Source of the DNA: an uncultured Thalassolituus sp.
GTDB lineage: Bacteria > Pseudomonadota > Gammaproteobacteria > Pseudomonadales > Oceanobacteraceae
Reading direction: 5' to 3'
NCBI RefSeq assembly: GCF_950066645.1
Contig: NZ_CATMFB010000008.1
Span: forward strand, 115,935-179,934
DNA length: 64,000 bases
The notes under the pieces are model-generated. The model searched no databases. It saw only the letters and a list, made by a program, of their open reading frames with translations, and was not told the origin of the DNA. Position numbers and translations under genes: made by a program. Of this stretch, positions 28,365 through 37,239 are shown in pieces; position 1 is the stretch's first letter, and every line of letters starts with the position of its first letter.

Positions 28365-29732
28365 TCAGTCGCCGTCCGGGGCGGGTACGACAGGGGCAGG
28401 ATACAAGGGCAACCTCTGTTCGCCGGTCTGATGACGGATAATATCTGCGGCATTTTCGCCATTGAGTTCCGGGCACCAGTAGTGGATATGCTCTGCGTGG
28501 GGATCATACTGGCGTAACTGCCGGTTAAGATTAAACTGCCGCTGCGGTCGTGGGTCGTGGCCACACCCTGCGATATAGGCCCAGTTACCGTAGTTACTGG
28601 CGACATCTGCATCCGCTAGGTACATCTCGAACCAGCGGGCACCCAGTCGCCAGTCCAGCTTTAACTGGTGAATAAAATAACTCGCCATATTCTGGCGTAG
28701 CCGGTTAGAAATATGCCCGGTGTGGCGAAGCTCGCGCAGCCCGGCATCTACCATAGGAACACCGGTAGTGGCATTACACCAGGCCTGCCATCGTGCCGGA
28801 TCAGGCCGACTCTCAGGTGTGCGACTGGCAAGGCCGTTGGGTTGAAAGAGCTGCTTGCCGTGGTGGCGGAGCGACCAGTGAAAATACTCCCGCCAGAGCA
28901 GTTCGAACCTCAGCCAGTAGGTATGTTCTGACGCCCCCTTGGCTGCTTCGTATTGCAGAATGTCGTGCCAGATCTGACGCACTGACAGGCAACCCCAGGC
29001 AAGAGCGGCACTCAGGTGACTGCTGCTGTATTTTCCCATTAGCTGATTGCGGGTGGTCTTGTAGTGGCTGACGGCATCACTTTTCAGGTAATCAGACCAC
29101 CAGAGTTGTGCGCCGCGCTCTCCACCACTGACCGGTAGTTTTACCTGATACGCCGACTGTGGCCAGCTGACAGGCGATTGCAGTCGTAAAGGTTGTTCAT
29201 GAACGCCCAGTAGCGGGGTGTCGACCGGTGTTTTTACCTGCCATAAACTAGGGTCACCTTCTACGATGTTTCTGAAGCGGGTGAACGGGCTTGGGTAGCT
29301 GCTTCCCAGCGTCTGTATCTTCTTTTCTGTAAAAAGTGTCTGAGCGTTGTAGGTGGTCACGGGCATACCCAGATCACGTATGCCGGTAATCCAGTCAGAC
29401 TCTTCCGGCGCCTGTGCTTCGGCGGTCAGCAGGCGGAAGTCGGTGCCGGTAAATTCCGCCTGTATGTCTTTAAAAATCTGCAGCGGATCGCCAGAAAAAA
29501 TATGCAGGTCTATGGTCTGGTCTTCAAGCTGGCGATGCAGGTCGATCAGTGCTGAGCGCAGATAATGAGACTTTGCACTGCCGAGGCGATTCATGCCGGC
29601 ATCATCGTTCGTGAGCCATTGCTGAGGAAGAATAAAAATAACCGCCAGCGGTGCGCCATGTCCGGAGGCCAGCCGGAAACCTTCGTGATCGTGCAGACGC
29701 AGATCATTGCGTAGCCATAACAGCTGAACCAT
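28365..29732 (-). CDS. Cryptochrome DASH
   Basis: A 455-aa CRY-DASH protein. N-terminal LLWLRNDLRLHDHEGFRLA; FAD-domain motifs VDAGLRELRHTGHISNRLRQ, DWRLGARWFEMYLADADVAS and NYGNWAYIAGCGHDPR are diagnostic of the DASH class. DASH proteins repair CPD lesions in single-stranded or looped DNA. Its ATG shares an A with the stop codon of the DUF2256 gene (TGATG), so translation is coupled. Confidence 0.92.
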   Translation of the reverse strand: MVQLLWLRNDLRLHDHEGFRLASGHGAPLAVIFILPQQWLTNDDAGMNRLGSAKSHYLRSALIDLHRQLEDQTIDLHIFSGDPLQIFKDIQAEFTGTDFRLLTAEAQAPEESDWITGIRDLGMPVTTYNAQTLFTEKKIQTLGSSYPSPFTRFRNIVEGDPSLWQVKTPVDTPLLGVHEQPLRLQSPVSWPQSAYQVKLPVSGGERGAQLWWSDYLKSDAVSHYKTTRNQLMGKYSSSHLSAALAWGCLSVRQIWHDILQYEAAKGASEHTYWLRFELLWREYFHWSLRHHGKQLFQPNGLASRTPESRPDPARWQAWCNATTGVPMVDAGLRELRHTGHISNRLRQNMASYFIHQLKLDWRLGARWFEMYLADADVASNYGNWAYIAGCGHDPRPQRQFNLNRQLRQYDPHAEHIHYWCPELNGENAADIIRHQTGEQRLPLYPAPVVPAPDGD

Positions 29733-29911
29733 CAGAATTCATCCTCTACCGACCCCGCCGCGCAGATATTGGGCGGCGCTTTTCGGGATGAGCGGCGACA
29801 CCGCTCAGAGCAGTACTTAACGTCTTCCCAGCACTTAAGCCATTTCCGCCGCCAGGAAAAAGGACGTTCGCAGACCACACATAATTTCTGCGGGAGATGC
29901 TCTTTTTTCAT
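29732..29911 (-). CDS. DUF2256 small zinc-ribbon protein, 59 aa
   Basis: A 59-residue ORF read directly from the minus strand. ATG at 29911 overlaps the (6-4) photolyase stop (TGATG) and the TGA overlaps the CRY-DASH start the same way. It has CVVC (C11, C14) and CSERC (C34, C38), and a tryptophan-rich middle (FSWRRKWLKCWEDVKYCSE). This is the DUF2256 pattern, a family repeatedly found beside cryptochrome/photolyase genes. The function is unknown; it may be a nucleic-acid-binding zinc ribbon. Confidence 0.88.
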   Translation of the reverse strand: MKKEHLPQKLCVVCERPFSWRRKWLKCWEDVKYCSERCRRSSRKAPPNICAAGSVEDEF

Positions 29912-31440
29912 CAGAGTTCCTCCAGGTGAATTAACAGGTGCTCTGCGCGATCAAGTGTTCGCTGGCGTTCGTCTTCCTGCATTTTTGCGAAAGACCGGTA
30001 AATCATCGCCATGCGCGGGTTTTTACTGAATTCTTTTTCATGCCGGTGAATAAAATGCCAGTAAAGACTGTTGAAAGGGCAGCTGTCGCTGTCGCTGCGG
30101 GTTTTCACCTGATAGTCGCAATGTTTACAGTAGTCAGACATTTTATGAATGTAATTACCGGACGCAGCATACGGTTTGCTGCCGAGATAACCGCCGTCGG
30201 CGTGCATTACCATGCCGAGGGTGTTGGGCAGTTCGACCCACTCGTATGCGTCGGCATACACCGCCAGATACCACTCACATATTTCTTCGGGAAGTATGCC
30301 GGCCAGCAGAGCAAAATTACCCGTGACCATCAGACGTTGAATGTGATGGGCATACGCATTATCAAAGGTGTTGCGGAAACAATCCGCCATACAGGCCATG
30401 CGGGTGTCGCCGTCCCAGTAATAGTGCGGCAGTGAGCGACTGTTTTTCAGGGTGTTTTCTTTCGCGTATCCGGGCATGTGCAGCCAGTAAATACCGCGCA
30501 CATATTCGCGCCAGCCGATGATCTGGCGGATAAACCCTTCTACGGCATTTAACGGTGCCAGCCCTTCCCGCCAGGCCTGTTCGGCAGCGTCGCACACTTG
30601 TCTGGGGGTGAGTAATCCACAGTTGATATACGGTGAGAGCAGGCTGTGGAAGAGCGCTTTTTCGTTACGCACCATGGCATCCTGAAAATCACCAAAGGCG
30701 GGCAGGGCGTTTTCGATAAAGAAGCTCAGCGCCTGCTCCGCCTGCTCTCTGCGGGTTGCCCAGGGGAAGTGGGTCAGGTTGCCTGTGTGATGGGAAAAGT
30801 GTTCTCTGACCAGCGCCAGGACGTCGCGGTCGATGTCGTCGCGGCTGAATACCGGCGCTTCAGGAAAGGGCGTTTTCCCATCCCAGCGTTTGCGGTTGTC
30901 GGAATCGAAATTCCACTGGCCACCTTCTGGTTCGCCATCCTTCATCAGATATCCGGTGTCGCGGCGCATCTCCCGGTAAAAATACTCCATGCGCAGTTGT
31001 TTACGCCCATCCGCCCAGGCGGCGAACTGCGATGTGCTGCATAAAAAACGATCGTCGCCATAAATAGTTACCGGAATGCCCAGGTGGTCCTGCCACTCCA
31101 TATCCATCGCATGTTGCAGGCGGTATTCGCCGCATTGAGTGAGGACCAGCTCTGAAGGGGCGTCCGACCTGACTCTTTCTGTCACGACATCCAGCAGTGA
31201 GCGGTACTCACTCTGAGGATCGTACTTGTGATAATGAACCTTCCAGCCCACCTGACGCAGTTCGTCGGCGAAATGGCGCATGGCGCTGAAGAGTAGGGCG
31301 ATTTTCTGGGGGTGATGACCAACATAGGTCGCTTCATCCACCACCTCAGCCATGATGAGCTGATCGCAGGCAGGGTCGAGTACACGCAGCGACGCGAGCG
31401 ACGGTGTCAGTTGGTCTCCCAGTATCAGGCCAATACGCAC
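29911..31440 (-). CDS. FeS-containing (6-4)-type photolyase/bacterial cryptochrome
   Basis: A 509-aa member of the FeS-BCP group. It starts MRIGLILGDQLTPSLASLR, has IIGWREYVRGIYWLHMPGY and GNFALLAGILPEEICEWYL, and four Cys in the pattern of the [4Fe-4S] ligands: one in CMADCFRNTFDNA and three in YCKHCDYQVK...DSCPFN. Agrobacterium PhrB of this group repairs (6-4) photoproducts. The start is GTG at 31440, preceded by a weak AGGA and a TATACA word in the spacer. It heads the operon with DUF2256, CRY-DASH and the fourth photolyase. Confidence 0.92.
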   Translation of the reverse strand: MRIGLILGDQLTPSLASLRVLDPACDQLIMAEVVDEATYVGHHPQKIALLFSAMRHFADELRQVGWKVHYHKYDPQSEYRSLLDVVTERVRSDAPSELVLTQCGEYRLQHAMDMEWQDHLGIPVTIYGDDRFLCSTSQFAAWADGRKQLRMEYFYREMRRDTGYLMKDGEPEGGQWNFDSDNRKRWDGKTPFPEAPVFSRDDIDRDVLALVREHFSHHTGNLTHFPWATRREQAEQALSFFIENALPAFGDFQDAMVRNEKALFHSLLSPYINCGLLTPRQVCDAAEQAWREGLAPLNAVEGFIRQIIGWREYVRGIYWLHMPGYAKENTLKNSRSLPHYYWDGDTRMACMADCFRNTFDNAYAHHIQRLMVTGNFALLAGILPEEICEWYLAVYADAYEWVELPNTLGMVMHADGGYLGSKPYAASGNYIHKMSDYCKHCDYQVKTRSDSDSCPFNSLYWHFIHRHEKEFSKNPRMAMIYRSFAKMQEDERQRTLDRAEHLLIHLEEL

Positions 31441-31443
31441 AGG

Positions 31444-31493
31444 TATACATTCCTATTCATTGTGTATAGGTAGTGTATAACTATGACCGTATA
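31444..31493 (-). promoter_or_regulatory. Putative LitR-type operator upstream of the (6-4) photolyase operon
   Basis: TATACA words read on the minus strand occur at 31474-31479 and 31463-31468 (exactly 11 bp apart). A further palindromic GTATAC copy (31443-31448/31449) lies next to the GTG start, and a looser one (CGTATA) at 31488. The same 11-bp arrangement occurs at 20429-20445 and 51351-51367. Confidence 0.65.
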
Positions 31494-31501
31494 ACTGCCA
31501 G

Positions 31502-32410
31502 TCAGAGAGCCGTAAACTGGTGTCGCAGAATTTTAATCAGCCACTGCAGGGCGGCATCATCATTGCGCAGGGCAGACGTAATGATATCGACATCGAAAGG
31601 CGGTATCGGCAGTGGCAGAGGGACACAGCGGATAGGAAGAAGGTTGGCGTACTCATCGGCCATCCGTTTAGGCAGGACAACCGCCATCTCAGAACCAATC
31701 ACCAGATGCGGTGCTCCGAGGTAGTTGGGCGTCACCATGACGATATTGCGTTCCAGACGGTTTTCATCCAGCCACATGTCGACCACGCCCCGTCTCTGGC
31801 CGCCTGACACCCAGATGTGCTGCAGGCTCAGAAAGGTGTCCAGGCTGAGATCGTTTGTGATCTGGGGGTGTTCTGCATCGCAGGCAACCACAAGGTGCTC
31901 TTTCAGAAAGGGGGTCCGACGTATTCTTGGAGGCAATTCACCAAAGCGTCCGATACACAGATCCAGTTCGCCATCTTCCAGGGCCTTGGTGGGCGTTTCC
32001 GGTGGCAGATCCAGAATATCAAACTGAATTCCGGGCGCCATGGCGCGCATGTAGCTGAGCAGGCGCGGCATCAGTGCCAGCTCGGCATAGTCGGTCGTCG
32101 CGATTCTGAAACGTACCTGGCTGCTTGAGGGATCGAACTGATTACGGCCGCTGAGTGTATGTTCTATCTGTTGGATGGCCTCCCGCAACGGCTCTTCAAG
32201 TTCCAGCGCGAGGGCGGTAGGTTGCATACCCTGTGAGGTACGTACCAGCAACTGATCGTCCAGCAGGGTGCGCAGGCGGTTCAGGGCATTGCTGACCGCC
32301 GGCTGGCTGAGAGACAGCTTTTCAGCCACACGGGAGACGTTCCTCTCCCGCATCAGGGCATCGAAGATGACCAGCAGGTTGAGGTCAAAGTTGCGGATAT
32401 TCACCATCAC
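31502..32410 (-). CDS. LysR-family regulator of the adjacent catabolic operon
   Basis: A 302-aa LTTR of the NodD/PnbR-like type. The helix-turn-helix includes VSRVAEKLSLSQPAVSNALN near residues 24-43, and the effector domain has PRLLSYMRAMAPGIQFDILD. It is divergent from the 3-hydroxyacyl-CoA dehydrogenase gene with a 96-bp AT-rich spacer, the usual LTTR-target arrangement. It most likely activates the 32.5-38.7 kb operon. It ends 61 bp before the (6-4) photolyase start, on the same strand. Confidence 0.86.
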   Translation of the reverse strand: MMVNIRNFDLNLLVIFDALMRERNVSRVAEKLSLSQPAVSNALNRLRTLLDDQLLVRTSQGMQPTALALELEEPLREAIQQIEHTLSGRNQFDPSSSQVRFRIATTDYAELALMPRLLSYMRAMAPGIQFDILDLPPETPTKALEDGELDLCIGRFGELPPRIRRTPFLKEHLVVACDAEHPQITNDLSLDTFLSLQHIWVSGGQRRGVVDMWLDENRLERNIVMVTPNYLGAPHLVIGSEMAVVLPKRMADEYANLLPIRCVPLPLPIPPFDVDIITSALRNDDAALQWLIKILRHQFTAL

Positions 32411-32506
32411 AATATGCTATATCACAAAGTTTAATTTCATCAGCGGTGCCACTTTTCTTCAGAATGTGGCTCTCTACATACTATCCGAATAATAACAGGC
32501 CAGACT

Positions 32507-33769
32507 ATGAGCACAGATTTTTCCCCGGTAAATGCTGCAGACATTCAACAGGTTGCCGTCATCGGTGCCGGTACCATGGGGCGTGGCATCGCGATTTCAT
32601 TTGCCAACGCAGGTATTCAGGTAACGCTGGTCGATCTGAATGAGGACGTGCGTCAGCAGGCCCTGACCTATATCCAGGGCATCTATGCCAGTATGGTCAA
32701 GCGTGAGCGCATCACTCAGGCGGACGCAGATGCCTGCCTCGCACGCTTCAGCCTCAGTGGCGACTATCAGGATATCGCCGATGTGCAGCTGGCCATTGAA
32801 GCCGTATATGAAAACATCGACCTGAAGAAGAAAATCTTCCAGCAGCTCGACAGCACGCTTAATCCAGCGGCCATTCTGGCAACGAATACCTCGTATCTTG
32901 ATGTTGATGCGATCGCTGCCGTGACCTCGCGTCCGCAGCAGGTGCTCGGGCTGCACTTTTTCAGCCCGGCGCACATCATGAAACTGCTGGAAATTGTCCG
33001 CGCAGAGAAAACGGCTCCGGCGGTCATTCAGCTGGCTGAAGATCTTGGCTCCCGTCTGAAAAAAGTTGCTGTGGTCGCCGGTAACTGTCATGGCTTTATC
33101 GGTAACCGCATGCTGGAGCCGTATGTGTTCGAAGCCCGTCGTCTGCTGTTAGAAGGCGCTTTACCCGCGCAGGTCGATAATGCACTGCAGGCATGGGGAA
33201 TGGCGATGGGGCCTTTCCGTATGTACGACGTCGTCGGTATCGACCTGGAGTGGCGCGCCCGCCAGTTGTCGGGCACAGTTCTGGAAGAAGGCTCAGATGC
33301 AGAGATGAATGTCCGTATCGATAACCGCCTGTGCGAACTGGAGCGCTTCGGTCAGAAATCAGGCCAGGGGTACTATCGCTACGAAGCCGGTAGCCGCGAG
33401 GCGCTGGTGGATGACAGCGTGAATGCTCTCGTGATTGAAGAGTCTGGTAAAGCAGGCTTTGAGCGTCGTGATATCAGCGATGATGAAATCGTCAGCCGCT
33501 GTATTCTGGCGCTGGTCAATGAAGGCGCGAAAATCCTTGATGAAGGCATTGCCCGTAACAGCGCTGACATTGATAAGGTGTATCTCAATGGATATGGCTT
33601 CCCGAAAGAGCGGGGTGGGCCCATGGCCTGGGCCGACAGCGAAGGCCTGGTCGGCGTGCTGGCCGACATGAAAGATCTGCAGCAGGCGAACGGCAGTCGC
33701 TGGGAGCCAGCTGCACTGCTGAAATCCCTGGCAGCCGATGGCCAGACATTTTCCAGCATTAAAAACTAA
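32507..33769 (+). CDS. 3-hydroxyacyl-CoA dehydrogenase (FadB C-terminal-type)
   Basis: A 420-aa stand-alone enzyme corresponding to the dehydrogenase half of FadB. The NAD motif VIGAGTMGRGIAIS is at residues 18-31, the catalytic His lies in GLHFFSPAHIMKLLEIV, and NCHGFIGNR marks the domain boundary. Two C-terminal 3HCDH domains follow. No enoyl-CoA hydratase is fused or adjacent. It oxidises an L-3-hydroxyacyl-CoA. It is the first gene of a five-gene operon. Confidence 0.9.
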   Translation: MSTDFSPVNAADIQQVAVIGAGTMGRGIAISFANAGIQVTLVDLNEDVRQQALTYIQGIYASMVKRERITQADADACLARFSLSGDYQDIADVQLAIEAVYENIDLKKKIFQQLDSTLNPAAILATNTSYLDVDAIAAVTSRPQQVLGLHFFSPAHIMKLLEIVRAEKTAPAVIQLAEDLGSRLKKVAVVAGNCHGFIGNRMLEPYVFEARRLLLEGALPAQVDNALQAWGMAMGPFRMYDVVGIDLEWRARQLSGTVLEEGSDAEMNVRIDNRLCELERFGQKSGQGYYRYEAGSREALVDDSVNALVIEESGKAGFERRDISDDEIVSRCILALVNEGAKILDEGIARNSADIDKVYLNGYGFPKERGGPMAWADSEGLVGVLADMKDLQQANGSRWEPAALLKSLAADGQTFSSIKN

Positions 33770-33792
33770 GAATAATAACAGGACATCCGATT

Positions 33793-35577
33793 ATGACGGC
33801 TTATAAAGCACCTCTGCGCGATATGCGTTTCGTAATGCATGAAGTACTGAAGGCGAGTGAACACCTGCAGAACCTCGGGCGCTCAGACCTGACCGCAGAC
33901 ATTATCGACGCTGTGCTGGAAGAAGGCGCAAAATTTAATGAAGGCGTACTGGCGCCGCTGAACCGCAGCGGTGACGAAGAAGGCATTCAGTTCAATAACG
34001 GTGACGTTAAAACGCCAGAGGGATTTCCGGACGCTTACCGTCAGTTCTGTGAGAACGGCTGGGCGTCTATGACCGGCAGTGAAGACTTTGGTGGTCAGGG
34101 ATTACCGATTTCTGTGGCGGCACCGTTTCAGGAAATGATGATGAGCGCCAATCTGTCATTCCGCGTTTATACCGGCTTAACCGACGGCGCTGTATTTGCG
34201 CTGACCACGCACGGCAGCGACGATCTGAAAAATGCCTATTTGCCCAAGCTGATTTCCGGTGAGTGGACGGGCACCATGTGTTTGACGGAACCCCATGCGG
34301 GTACTGACCTGGCCCTGCTGCGAACAAAAGCAGAGCCTCAGGCGGATGGTTCTTACGCTATTTCCGGCACCAAGATTTTTATCAGTGGTGGCGAGCAGGA
34401 TATGTCAGAAAATATTGTTCATCTGGTACTGGCCCGTCTTCCGGATGCACCCGCGGGTGTGAAAGGTATTTCCCTGTTTTTAGTTCCGAAAATTCTCGAC
34501 GATGGCAGTCGCAACCCGGCCGTCTGTGGTTCTGTTGAGCATAAAATGGGTATTAAAGCCGCGGCCACCTGTGTAATGAATTTCGATCAGGCGAAGGGCT
34601 GGTTGATCGGCGCGCCGAATAAAGGTCTGGCCTGCATGTTCACTATGATGAACGACGCGCGTTTTCAGGTTGGCCTGCAAGGTCTGGGGATCGGCGAAAT
34701 GGCTTACCAGGGGGCGGTGGAATATGCCATCGACCGACTGCAGTCGCGTTCTCTGAGCGGCCCGAAACAGCCAGAAAAACCGGCGGACCCGATTATCGTT
34801 CACCCTGATGTGCGGCGCATGTTGCTGACTCAGAAAACGCTGGTCGAAGGTTGTCGCATGCTGGCTTATGAAGCGGCGCAGGCACTGGATAACGAACAGC
34901 ATCATAGTGACCATGAAACGCGGGAGCTGGCCGCCGCTCGCGCTGCACTCCTGATTCCGGTCGTAAAATCTTTCCTGACCGATATGAGTGCCGAAGCCGC
35001 TAACCTGGGTATGCAGGTATATGGCGGGCATGGCTTTATCCGCGAGTGGGGGATGGAGCAGCTGGTACGTGACGGACGCATTACTCAGATTTATGAAGGC
35101 ACCAATGGCATTCAGGCGCTCGATCTTCTGCGCCGTAAAGTCATGGGCGATCAGGGCGCTGAGCTGAGTCGTCTGCAGAATGAAATAGATGCTTTCTGTG
35201 AAGCCAATGATCTCGATGATGGTCAGCGTGGCAATATTGCACAGTTAACTTCCGTGAATGCCCACTGGCGTAAGCTCTCTCAGGATATTCTCAGTCGTGT
35301 CGCTGAAAACCCGGAAGAAATTGGTGGCTGCGCAACCGATTTTCTGAATTTTTCTTCGTATGTTCTGCTTGCGTATGGCTGGGTACGTATGGCTCTTACC
35401 GCACAGGAAGCCCTGGCACAGGGGGCGGCCGACAGCGATTTCTATCACGCTAAAATTGCATCGGCGCGTTTCTATTTCGACCGTATTCTGCCCCGTGCCG
35501 AGTTGCACCGTCAGGTTCTTCAGACGCCGGTCGATAACCTGTTTGGTCTGACTGCTGAGCAGTTTGTCCGTCAGTGA
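33793..35577 (+). CDS. Acyl-CoA dehydrogenase (long form), paralogue of the 20.5 kb gene
   Basis: A 594-aa flavoenzyme strongly similar along its length to the protein at 20481-22250. The identical opening YKAPLRDM, CLTEPHAGTDLALLRTKAEP and the catalytic Glu in QIYEGTNGIQ (near residue 434) are shared. Substrate-pocket positions differ. It follows the 3-hydroxyacyl-CoA dehydrogenase by 23 nt and precedes an alcohol dehydrogenase, suggesting a role in oxidation of one specific acyl-CoA rather than general beta-oxidation. Confidence 0.92.
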   Translation: MTAYKAPLRDMRFVMHEVLKASEHLQNLGRSDLTADIIDAVLEEGAKFNEGVLAPLNRSGDEEGIQFNNGDVKTPEGFPDAYRQFCENGWASMTGSEDFGGQGLPISVAAPFQEMMMSANLSFRVYTGLTDGAVFALTTHGSDDLKNAYLPKLISGEWTGTMCLTEPHAGTDLALLRTKAEPQADGSYAISGTKIFISGGEQDMSENIVHLVLARLPDAPAGVKGISLFLVPKILDDGSRNPAVCGSVEHKMGIKAAATCVMNFDQAKGWLIGAPNKGLACMFTMMNDARFQVGLQGLGIGEMAYQGAVEYAIDRLQSRSLSGPKQPEKPADPIIVHPDVRRMLLTQKTLVEGCRMLAYEAAQALDNEQHHSDHETRELAAARAALLIPVVKSFLTDMSAEAANLGMQVYGGHGFIREWGMEQLVRDGRITQIYEGTNGIQALDLLRRKVMGDQGAELSRLQNEIDAFCEANDLDDGQRGNIAQLTSVNAHWRKLSQDILSRVAENPEEIGGCATDFLNFSSYVLLAYGWVRMALTAQEALAQGAADSDFYHAKIASARFYFDRILPRAELHRQVLQTPVDNLFGLTAEQFVRQ

Positions 35578-35584
35578 CAGGGAC

Positions 35585-35602
35585 GCTCCGCGCAAGCGGA
35601 GC
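35585..35602 (+). other. Intra-operon RNA hairpin with GCAA tetraloop
   Basis: Perfect 7-bp stem GCTCCGC / GCGGAGC closing a GCAA (GNRA) tetraloop between the acyl-CoA dehydrogenase and alcohol dehydrogenase genes. There is no T-tract, so it is unlikely to be a full terminator. It could stabilise or separate the two mRNA halves. Confidence 0.6.
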
Positions 35603-35625
35603 ACGTCATCCCAGGGAGAAAAATA

Positions 35626-36789
35626 ATGACAACATTTACCTTCACAACGACCCGCACGATTATTAATGAGCCCGGCGCCGCCAGACGCCTCGTCAGCCTC
35701 TGTGAAGAGCAGGGTGCACGCAGTGTCATGCTCGTGACAGATCCGGGGTTGTTAGCCACAGGATTGCTCGAGCCGGTATTCGCAGGCTTTTCCGATTCGG
35801 CGCTACAACTGACCGTGTTCAGCGATGTCGAAGCAGATCCAGCAGACAGCACTGTTGAGCAGGCCGCTGCGCAGGCCCGTCAGGCGAATGCTGACTTTAT
35901 CGTCGGGTTTGGTGGTGGCAGCTCTATGGATGTTGCCAAGCTGGTGGCGTTGCTGGCGCATCCTGATTGCCGGCAGGCCTTAAGTGATATGTATGGCGTG
36001 GGGAATGCACATGGTGTCCGTCTGCCTCTGCTGCAGGTGCCGACGACGGCGGGTACCGGCTCTGAAGTCACACCGATTGCCATCGTTACTACGGGGGCAA
36101 CGACTAAGGCTGGTGTGGTGTCTCCGGTACTGCAACCGGATATCGCTCTTCTGGATGCCGAACTGACCAAAGGGCTGCCTGCGCATGTTACGGCAGCTAC
36201 GGGCATCGACGCGATGGTCCATGCGATTGAAGCCTATACCAGTGCCCATAAAAAGAACCCTGTGTCTGATCTGCTGGCGCGCGAAGCGTTGCGTCTGCTG
36301 TCGTCGGATCTGCTGACGGTGGTCCGCGAGGGGCATAACCTTGATGCCCGCGGAAATATGTTACTCGGTGCTTTATATGCAGGGCAGGCGTTTGCCAATG
36401 CGCCGGTCGCTGCGGTACATGCACTGGCCTATCCGTTAGGCGGACATTTCCACATTCCGCATGGCCTGAGCAACTCTCTGGTTCTGCCTTATGTTATGCG
36501 CTTCAACGCCCCGCAGGCGGCGCCTCTGTATGCCGAGCTGGCACCCTGCATCATGGGCGATGCTGTGGTTGATGGCAGTGTTGCAGACATCACTGAGGCT
36601 CTGATTGTGTGGCTGGAACAACTGATTGCGGACTCCGGTCTGCCCGCCCGTCTGCGTGAGTGCGGCATTAAAGAAGATGACTTGCCGATGCTCGCATCAG
36701 AAGCCATGAAGCAACAGAGATTGCTGATTAATAATCCGCGAACAGTCAGCGAAGAAGACGCCCTGGCGATCTATCGCGCCGCCTATTGA
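35626..36789 (+). CDS. Iron-containing alcohol dehydrogenase (group III)
   Basis: A 387-aa protein. It has GFGGGSSMDVAKLVALL near residues 89-105, PTTAGTGSEVTPIAI near 136-150, metal ligands around D194 and H198 (GIDAMVHAIEAYTS), and the later HIPHGLSNSLVLPYV with conserved His. The family oxidises primary alcohols or reduces aldehydes with NAD(P). An aldehyde dehydrogenase two genes downstream suggests an alcohol to acid route. GGGAG precedes the ATG. Confidence 0.9.
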   Translation: MTTFTFTTTRTIINEPGAARRLVSLCEEQGARSVMLVTDPGLLATGLLEPVFAGFSDSALQLTVFSDVEADPADSTVEQAAAQARQANADFIVGFGGGSSMDVAKLVALLAHPDCRQALSDMYGVGNAHGVRLPLLQVPTTAGTGSEVTPIAIVTTGATTKAGVVSPVLQPDIALLDAELTKGLPAHVTAATGIDAMVHAIEAYTSAHKKNPVSDLLAREALRLLSSDLLTVVREGHNLDARGNMLLGALYAGQAFANAPVAAVHALAYPLGGHFHIPHGLSNSLVLPYVMRFNAPQAAPLYAELAPCIMGDAVVDGSVADITEALIVWLEQLIADSGLPARLRECGIKEDDLPMLASEAMKQQRLLINNPRTVSEEDALAIYRAAY

Positions 36790-36803
36790 TAAAAGGACAG
36801 AGC

Positions 36804-37238
36804 ATGAGCACTGAAAAACCTGTACAGCGCAGCGATTATAAGCGCTTTTTTCCGATCATTACGCGCTGGATGGATAACGATATTTATGGGCACGTAAATA
36901 ACGTTACTTACTACTCATACTTCGATTCTGCGGTAAACCGCTACCTGATCGAGGAAGGCGGACTGAATATTCACGATGCCCCTGTCGTTGGTTTTGTGGT
37001 GAACTCCCATTGCAATTACCTTGCTCCCATTGCCTATCCTGACGCCATTGAAGTCGGGCTGCGGGTGAATAAACTGGGCAACAGCTCAGTGACTTACGGC
37101 GTAGCTATCTTCAAAGAAGGTGAAGAAAAAGCCTGTGCCTATGGCGATTTTATTCATGTGTTTGTCGAACGCGCAGCGAATAAATCCGTCGCAATACCTG
37201 ACGGTATCCGAAATGCACTTGCTGAACTGGTGATCTGA
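36804..37238 (+). CDS. 4HBT-type acyl-CoA thioesterase
   Basis: I use the ATG at 36804 (144 aa), which has AAAAGGA 7 nt upstream, rather than the in-frame TTG at 36786. It is a hot-dog-fold thioesterase: RWMDNDIYGHVNNVTYYSYF contains the catalytic Asp of the YbgC/4HBT group. It would hydrolyse an acyl-CoA in the same pathway as its neighbours. The aldehyde dehydrogenase begins 2 nt after its stop. Confidence 0.87.
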   Translation: MSTEKPVQRSDYKRFFPIITRWMDNDIYGHVNNVTYYSYFDSAVNRYLIEEGGLNIHDAPVVGFVVNSHCNYLAPIAYPDAIEVGLRVNKLGNSSVTYGVAIFKEGEEKACAYGDFIHVFVERAANKSVAIPDGIRNALAELVI

Positions 37239-37239
37239 A

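Noticed and set aside
32507..37238. Carnitine degradation (LcdH plus thioesterase)
   Set aside because: The 3-hydroxyacyl-CoA dehydrogenase has the 420-aa FadB-type three-domain form rather than the shorter carnitine dehydrogenase, and no carnitine-specific genes are adjacent.
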